From the NCBI GenBank assembly GCA_946478845.1, contig CAMLDI010000029.1, positions 1 through 37,607 of the forward strand: a stretch of DNA of 37,607 nucleotides, read 5' to 3'. Made by a program: the position numbers and the translations under genes. Below are positions 33,473-37,607 of this stretch, piece after piece. The stretch's first letter is position 1. The number at the start of each line of letters is the position of its first letter. Source of the stretch: an uncultured Paenibacillaceae bacterium (GTDB taxonomy: Bacteria; Bacillota; Bacilli; Aneurinibacillales; Aneurinibacillaceae). The notes under the pieces are model-generated. The model was not told where the DNA came from. It searched no databases and saw only the letters and a program-made list of their open reading frames with translations.

Positions 33473-34444
33473 ATGAAAAACTTTCTAGTTATTTTCTTTT
33501 TATTACTTTTAATTTCTTGTTCTAACGTTGAGATAAAACCGAATCAGGATGGATCTTTTAAAGTAGGGTTATTGCTTGAAGGTTCAGCTTTTGACCAGGG
33601 ATGGAATAGCCAGGCATATTCCGCGTTGATTCATATGGAAAAAGAAATGGATGCTTCTGTAAAATATGCAGAACATGTAAATACTGAAGAAAAAATTTAT
33701 AAAGAAACGGAGAAACTTGCCAGGGAAGGTTATGAATTAATTTTTGGGAATGGAAGGGCATTTGAAAAGTCATTTAATAAAATTTCCCCATCTTATCCAC
33801 ATGTACATTTCGTTTTCTTTAATGGCAAACCTGAAGGGGAAAATGTGACATCCATTAATTTTGTGCCAGAATCCCTTGGCTATTTCTCTGGTTTTACTGC
33901 AGGATTAATGACGAAAACTGGTGTTATTGGATTAATTCCTGCCCTTAGTACAATGAAAGAGATTCCTGCTTTTATTGCAGGTGCAAAAGAAAAAAAAACC
34001 AATAATAAGATTATTGTTAAGGTTGTTGGCGATTGGGTAAATAAAGAAAAGGCATCTGCATGTGCCCGGGAATTAATTAAAGAGGGGGCTGACATTCTTG
34101 TCCCCATGGGGGATGCATACTGTATTGATGTGATTATGGAAGCTGGCAAAAATAAAGGCGTATATGCTATTGGATTTGTTTCAGATCAATCGTATATTTC
34201 TAAAAAGGTAGTAATTACTAGCACTTTGCAGAATTTAAAGAAAATGTATATCGATACAGCTGTACATTATAAAAGCAATTCTCTTGCAAGTGGGGTGCAA
34301 AAGGTTGATTTCAAAGACGGTGCCCAGAGCTTGTCTTCTTTCGGATCAATGGTATCACCTGGAATTCAAGAAAAAATTGAAACAAGATTAAAGAATTATA
34401 TCGATGGCAAGGAACCTTTACCTCATGAAGCAGTTGGAGAATAA
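33473..34444 (+). CDS. BMP-family substrate-binding lipoprotein
   Basis: A 323-residue lipoprotein of the basic membrane protein (BMP/Med/PnrA) family, which bind nucleosides or related ligands. Signal LVIFFLLLLISC has a lipobox with Cys16, so the mature protein is anchored on the outer face of the membrane. The Bmp domain shows FKVGLLLEGSAFDQGWNSQAY, EGYELIFGNGRAFE, NFVPESLGYFSGFTAGLM, GVIGLIPALS and GADILVPMGDAYC. The usual nucleoside ABC transporter genes are absent; instead a sensor kinase begins three bases later. ATG 33473 has only a weak site, so it is probably translated by coupling. It is likely the ligand-binding component for the kinase; inference. Confidence 0.9.
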   Translation: MKNFLVIFFLLLLISCSNVEIKPNQDGSFKVGLLLEGSAFDQGWNSQAYSALIHMEKEMDASVKYAEHVNTEEKIYKETEKLAREGYELIFGNGRAFEKSFNKISPSYPHVHFVFFNGKPEGENVTSINFVPESLGYFSGFTAGLMTKTGVIGLIPALSTMKEIPAFIAGAKEKKTNNKIIVKVVGDWVNKEKASACARELIKEGADILVPMGDAYCIDVIMEAGKNKGVYAIGFVSDQSYISKKVVITSTLQNLKKMYIDTAVHYKSNSLASGVQKVDFKDGAQSLSSFGSMVSPGIQEKIETRLKNYIDGKEPLPHEAVGE

Positions 34445-34447
34445 AAA

Positions 34448-36169
34448 ATGAAACTAAGAAATAAATGGAAACAGCTTTCTCTTCGGTGGAAACTGTTAAC
34501 TGGTTTATTGGCAATCATCTTTTTTGCGGCTAATAGTATGATTATTTTAAATTCCCAGATGCTTCATGTCGTAAGAAATCACGAAGAGGTTGTAGGCAAT
34601 TATGTACCAAAATTGTCCAATCAATTAGCTGTAAAAAATAAAATATTAGAGCAAATGAATGATGTTCTTCTCTATTTAACAACAGGTGATCAAGTATATA
34701 GAGAAAAGTTTTTTCAGTCCATTGAAGAAGCAAAGAAATTAAATGAACAGTTGCTCCATAATGCTTTTCCTGCAGAAAAAATGGGGATTGAACAATTAAT
34801 TTTCCAAACAAAAAACTGGGAACTTTTTTTAAAAGACAAGGTACTGCCTGTCTATGATTATGGTAATAATAAAGAGGCCATTGCCCTTTTTAAAAATGAA
34901 GCCATTCCTATCGCCCTGCAGTTAATTAAAGAAGTGGATTCCCTATCCTCTAAACGAATTTCGGAAATTACAATGATTAATGAGAGAATATTAAACCATG
35001 CCTGGTCTTCTGTAAGTGTGGGATTTGTGATTATAGGTGTAACTATTCTCTTTACAATTATGTTTTCTTTTTATGTTTCTCGAAATATGTCCAACCCAAT
35101 TGTGGAAGAATTAAAAACAGCAAATAAGAAACTGAAAGAAGAATCCCAACGGGCAAAAGAGTCCACCAGATTGAAATCCCAATTTCTTGCCAATATCTCT
35201 CATGAATTACGAACCCCTTTAACCGCCATTATTGGATATGCTGAATTAATGCAAACCATTGGCAAGGATTATTCCCGGCAAATTGTTATTTCTGCAGAAC
35301 ATTTATTATCGATGATTAATGATATTTTAGATTTATCGAAAATTGAGGCAGGTAAGTATGAACTGGAAATTGAGGTTTTTGACTTACGAAATGCCATCTT
35401 TTCATCGGTACAACTTTTGCGTGAACGGGCAGAACAACGGGGAATTGAAATTAAATATCAAGTTATGGATAAACCCTTTCTTATGGAAGGGGATGAAAAA
35501 AGAATTCGCCAGGTAGTAATTAATCTTCTTAATAATGCAATTAAGTTTAGCCATAATCAGGGATCCATTACGATTTCCCTCTGGGATGTCTATAATTATT
35601 TGTTTTTTAGCATTAAAGATGAGGGGATTGGAATTGAACAGATAAAGTTGGACAAAATATTTGAACCTTTTTATCAGAATGATGGGAGCCTGGGGAGAAA
35701 ATATGATGGTACAGGATTAGGGCTTACATTATCAAAACAACTTGTTGAATTGCATAATGGAACAATTTATGTAAAAAGTGAACCTGGAAAGGGAAGTAGC
35801 TTTACTGTTAAATTACCAGTGAAACACTTTGGGAAAAATGAATCTTCCACAGGGGATATGGAGCAAGTTATTTTAGTGTATATGGATGAATGTAAACCAT
35901 ACCTTTTAAAAATTGTAGATAGGGTTCATGAAATGGGAGTGGAAATTTATAAATTTATTTCAGCCAGGGAGTTGGAGTTAGAGGGGATTACGGAACAAAA
36001 TATAGTTTTGTTATTTGCAGGGGAAACGATAACCGAGCATTATTTAAGTTTGTTGAAAGAAATGAATACATGGGTCCATGGAAAAAAAATTGCCTATATT
36101 TATCATCATCTAACATCTAAAGAACGGCAAGAATTATTAGAAATGGTTGATGAAGTTTATAGTGGGTAA
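34448..36169 (+). CDS. Sensor histidine kinase with degenerate receiver-like C-terminus
   Basis: A 573-residue kinase. Membrane helices at about 17-36 and 188-211 flank an extracytoplasmic, all-helical domain of about 150 residues resembling four-helix-bundle sensors. A short coiled linker leads to HisKA with phospho-His252 (FLANISHELRTPLTAIIGY) and a complete ATPase: N-box Asn362, G1 DEGIGIE (about 391), F-box FEPFYQND, G2 GTGLGLTLS. Residues about 465-573 are an alpha/beta tail (VILVYMDECKPYLLKIVDRV...IVLLFAGETI...KIAYIYHHLTSKERQELL) that looks like a receiver without a phosphoacceptor Asp. Starts three bases after the BMP gene with TTGGAG inside that gene's end. Confidence 0.93.
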   Translation: MKLRNKWKQLSLRWKLLTGLLAIIFFAANSMIILNSQMLHVVRNHEEVVGNYVPKLSNQLAVKNKILEQMNDVLLYLTTGDQVYREKFFQSIEEAKKLNEQLLHNAFPAEKMGIEQLIFQTKNWELFLKDKVLPVYDYGNNKEAIALFKNEAIPIALQLIKEVDSLSSKRISEITMINERILNHAWSSVSVGFVIIGVTILFTIMFSFYVSRNMSNPIVEELKTANKKLKEESQRAKESTRLKSQFLANISHELRTPLTAIIGYAELMQTIGKDYSRQIVISAEHLLSMINDILDLSKIEAGKYELEIEVFDLRNAIFSSVQLLRERAEQRGIEIKYQVMDKPFLMEGDEKRIRQVVINLLNNAIKFSHNQGSITISLWDVYNYLFFSIKDEGIGIEQIKLDKIFEPFYQNDGSLGRKYDGTGLGLTLSKQLVELHNGTIYVKSEPGKGSSFTVKLPVKHFGKNESSTGDMEQVILVYMDECKPYLLKIVDRVHEMGVEIYKFISARELELEGITEQNIVLLFAGETITEHYLSLLKEMNTWVHGKKIAYIYHHLTSKERQELLEMVDEVYSG

Positions 36170-36197
36170 GGATTGAGAAAAAGAGGGAATAGTCCAT

Positions 36198-36578
36198 ATG
36201 AAGAAAAAAATTCTTTTAGTTGAGGACAATGCTTCTAACCAGGAACTATTTATTGAAATTCTTAAAACAAGTCATAAATATGAGTTAATTGTTGTAGACA
36301 ATGGCTTAAAAGCTTTGGAACTCCTGGAAAGGTTTAAACCTGATTTAATTTTAATGGATATTCATATGCCAAATCTAGACGGTTTAGCGGTTACACGTAC
36401 CATTAAATCCATCCCATCGATTGCTGATATTCCTATTGTAGCTTTATCCGCTTTAGCCATGAAAAAGGATATAAATGCTGCATTGGAGGCGGGATGTGTC
36501 GGTTATATTACTAAGCCCATTCGCATTAAGCAATTCCTCGAACAATTAGATAAATATACGGAGGAAGGTCTCAGATAA
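36198..36578 (+). CDS. Single-domain response regulator (DivK/CheY-like)
   Basis: A 126-residue stand-alone receiver. Glu9/Asp10 acidic pocket, phosphoacceptor Asp54 in LILMDIHMPNLDG, Ser84 switch residue and Lys106 in ITKPIRIKQFLEQL. There is no output domain, so it passes phosphate or acts by protein contact, as in Spo0F or DivK. It lies between two kinases; its stop codon shares a base with the next ATG (TAATG). RBS AAGAGGGA. It could be phosphorylated by either kinase, and stands in for the inactive receiver of the first kinase. Confidence 0.94.
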   Translation: MKKKILLVEDNASNQELFIEILKTSHKYELIVVDNGLKALELLERFKPDLILMDIHMPNLDGLAVTRTIKSIPSIADIPIVALSALAMKKDINAALEAGCVGYITKPIRIKQFLEQLDKYTEEGLR

Positions 36579-37516
36579 TGAAAATGAAAGTGTTTAACAT
36601 TTATTCATATTTATTGTTGATTACCATTCTGCCTGTAGCAGGATGGTTTCTTTATCTTATCGTCAAATATCCTATTGAAGGAATAAATTGCTTATGGTTC
36701 TTCTTTTTTCTTACCATTCTTTTTCAAGTGCTATCTTGTAAAATAATTTCTCGAAAAATTACTGAAAAAAATAGGGAATTAGAAGAAAATAACCGTCATT
36801 TAAATGAAATCGATCGCCTTAAAACTGAATTTCTCGCGAATGTTTCCCATGAATTACGAACACCATTAACAGTAATTATGGGTTACTCAGAATTGTTATT
36901 GGAACAATGGGATGAAAAAAAGGAAGGGAATACCCGGAAAAAATTCTTACAAACCATTTATCAAAAATCTGAGGACTTATTAAATTTAATTAATGATCTT
37001 ATTGAATTATCCCGTATTGAATCTGGACGGTTACATATGAATGTGAAGACTTTATATTTGGAAGGAATTTTACAAGAAATGGCCGATGATTTTTCTCAGG
37101 AAGCAGTGAAGAAGAAGCAATCCCTAGTCATTGATATAAAAGGGACCCCTTTAAAAATATTGGGAGACCGTGGAAAGATAAAACAAATTATTCGTAATCT
37201 AATAGAAAATGCGATTAAATATACTCCTGAAAGCGGAAAAATTATTGTCCGAGGTTATGCAAAAAACGAACGGATTTTTATAGAGGTTGAAGATAATGGG
37301 ATTGGGATTGCCAGGGAGAATTTTAATCAAATATACCAGCCTTTTAAACGAATCAACGGGACCTATAATAAAAAAAATGAAGGGTTTGGTTTGGGATTAA
37401 CCATAACAAAAAATTTAGTGAAATACCATAATGGGACCATTCAATTACATAGTTCACCCGGGGAAGGATGTAAATTTACAATTTCTTTTCCTGGTTATAA
37501 TCAGGAGGATCAGTGA
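36578..37516 (+). CDS. Sensor histidine kinase lacking an extracytoplasmic domain
   Basis: A 312-residue kinase. Two membrane helices at about 8-30 and 36-57 are joined by only about six residues, so no external sensor domain exists. A coiled stretch (EKNRELEENNRHLNEIDRLK) leads to HisKA with His91 (FLANVSHELRTPLTVIMGY) and a full ATPase domain (NLIENAIKYT, DNGIGIARE, YQPFKRING, GFGLGLTITKNL). ATG 36578 overlaps the receiver stop by one base with GGAGGAAGG upstream. It probably senses membrane state, a protein partner, or works as a second input in the relay. Confidence 0.93.
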   Translation: MKMKVFNIYSYLLLITILPVAGWFLYLIVKYPIEGINCLWFFFFLTILFQVLSCKIISRKITEKNRELEENNRHLNEIDRLKTEFLANVSHELRTPLTVIMGYSELLLEQWDEKKEGNTRKKFLQTIYQKSEDLLNLINDLIELSRIESGRLHMNVKTLYLEGILQEMADDFSQEAVKKKQSLVIDIKGTPLKILGDRGKIKQIIRNLIENAIKYTPESGKIIVRGYAKNERIFIEVEDNGIGIARENFNQIYQPFKRINGTYNKKNEGFGLGLTITKNLVKYHNGTIQLHSSPGEGCKFTISFPGYNQEDQ

Positions 37517-37548
37517 ATAACATGATGTAAAAATAAAGTGGGTGATGA

Positions 37549-37607
37549 TTGTTAATGGTCAGATTATCTCCGGAACAAATTATCTATAATTTATCTAAAA
37601 TCCCGGG
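37549..37607 (+). CDS. Start of an unrecognised gene (partial at right edge)
   Basis: AAGTGGGTGATG precedes TTG 37549 and the in-frame ATG 37555; the frame stays open to the edge (MVRLSPEQIIYNLSKIPG). Spacing suggests it continues the signalling operon. Too short to assign a family. Confidence 0.5.
   Translation, partial: MLMVRLSPEQIIYNLSKIP

Overview
The window reads as chromosomal DNA of a low-to-mid GC, endospore-forming Gram-positive bacterium of the Bacillales type. The evidence is a Firmicute-type RNase P RNA, a YjcZ-family sporulation micro-protein, a UvrX/YolD pair behind two B. subtilis-type LexA boxes, YhaO/YhaN-type repair proteins, a PgcA-type phosphoglucomutase and strong AGGAGG-type ribosome sites. 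TTG start codons are very common (about ten genes). I cannot name the genus. No insertion sequence, prophage, CRISPR array or plasmid function is visible.

Layout. 1-5425: the tail of an unrecognised gene, a Uma2-family nuclease, rnpB, a UspA stress protein, an MGDG-synthase/UgtP-type glycosyltransferase on the minus strand and, divergent from it, two phosphoesterases (EEP family and alkaline-phosphatase superfamily). 5493-9928: an SbcD/SbcC-like pair (yhaO-yhaN) overlapping by four bases. 10031-13913: a DUF2935 protein, a ketone-body set (CoA-transferase A and B plus 3-hydroxybutyrate dehydrogenase) and a beta-carbonic anhydrase. 13959-18046: DedA membrane protein, HAD phosphatase with a structured leader, a haem-oxygenase-fold (TenA/PqqC-like) protein, the YjcZ micro-gene, a zinc-ribbon/OB protein and a DUF421 membrane protein, separated by hairpin terminators. 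18237-19813: SOS-controlled Y-family polymerase plus YolD.

19898-27357 is a compact sugar-catabolism operon: ROK glucokinase, 6-phosphofructokinase, glucose-6-phosphate isomerase, GH31 alpha-glucosidase and alpha-phosphoglucomutase, several with overlapping ends. It should release glucose from alpha-glucosides, phosphorylate it and feed glycolysis, with the mutase handling glucose-1-phosphate. 27436-30136 holds a membrane-anchored GDSL esterase followed by an ABC ATPase and permease; a CE4 polysaccharide deacetylase converges on them.

After a tRNA-Ser(GCU), 31490-37516 is one apparent transcription unit of signalling genes: a COG2509-type FAD oxidoreductase with a cysteine cluster, a response regulator with a Fis-type helix-turn-helix and no AAA+ domain, a BMP-family lipoprotein, a sensor kinase with a large extracytoplasmic helical domain and a degenerate receiver-like tail, a stand-alone receiver, and a second kinase without an extracytoplasmic domain. 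A further gene begins at the window edge. No transporter accompanies the BMP lipoprotein, so a ligand-sensing phosphorelay is my main candidate for an undescribed system. Everything else looks like ordinary Bacillales housekeeping or accessory content.
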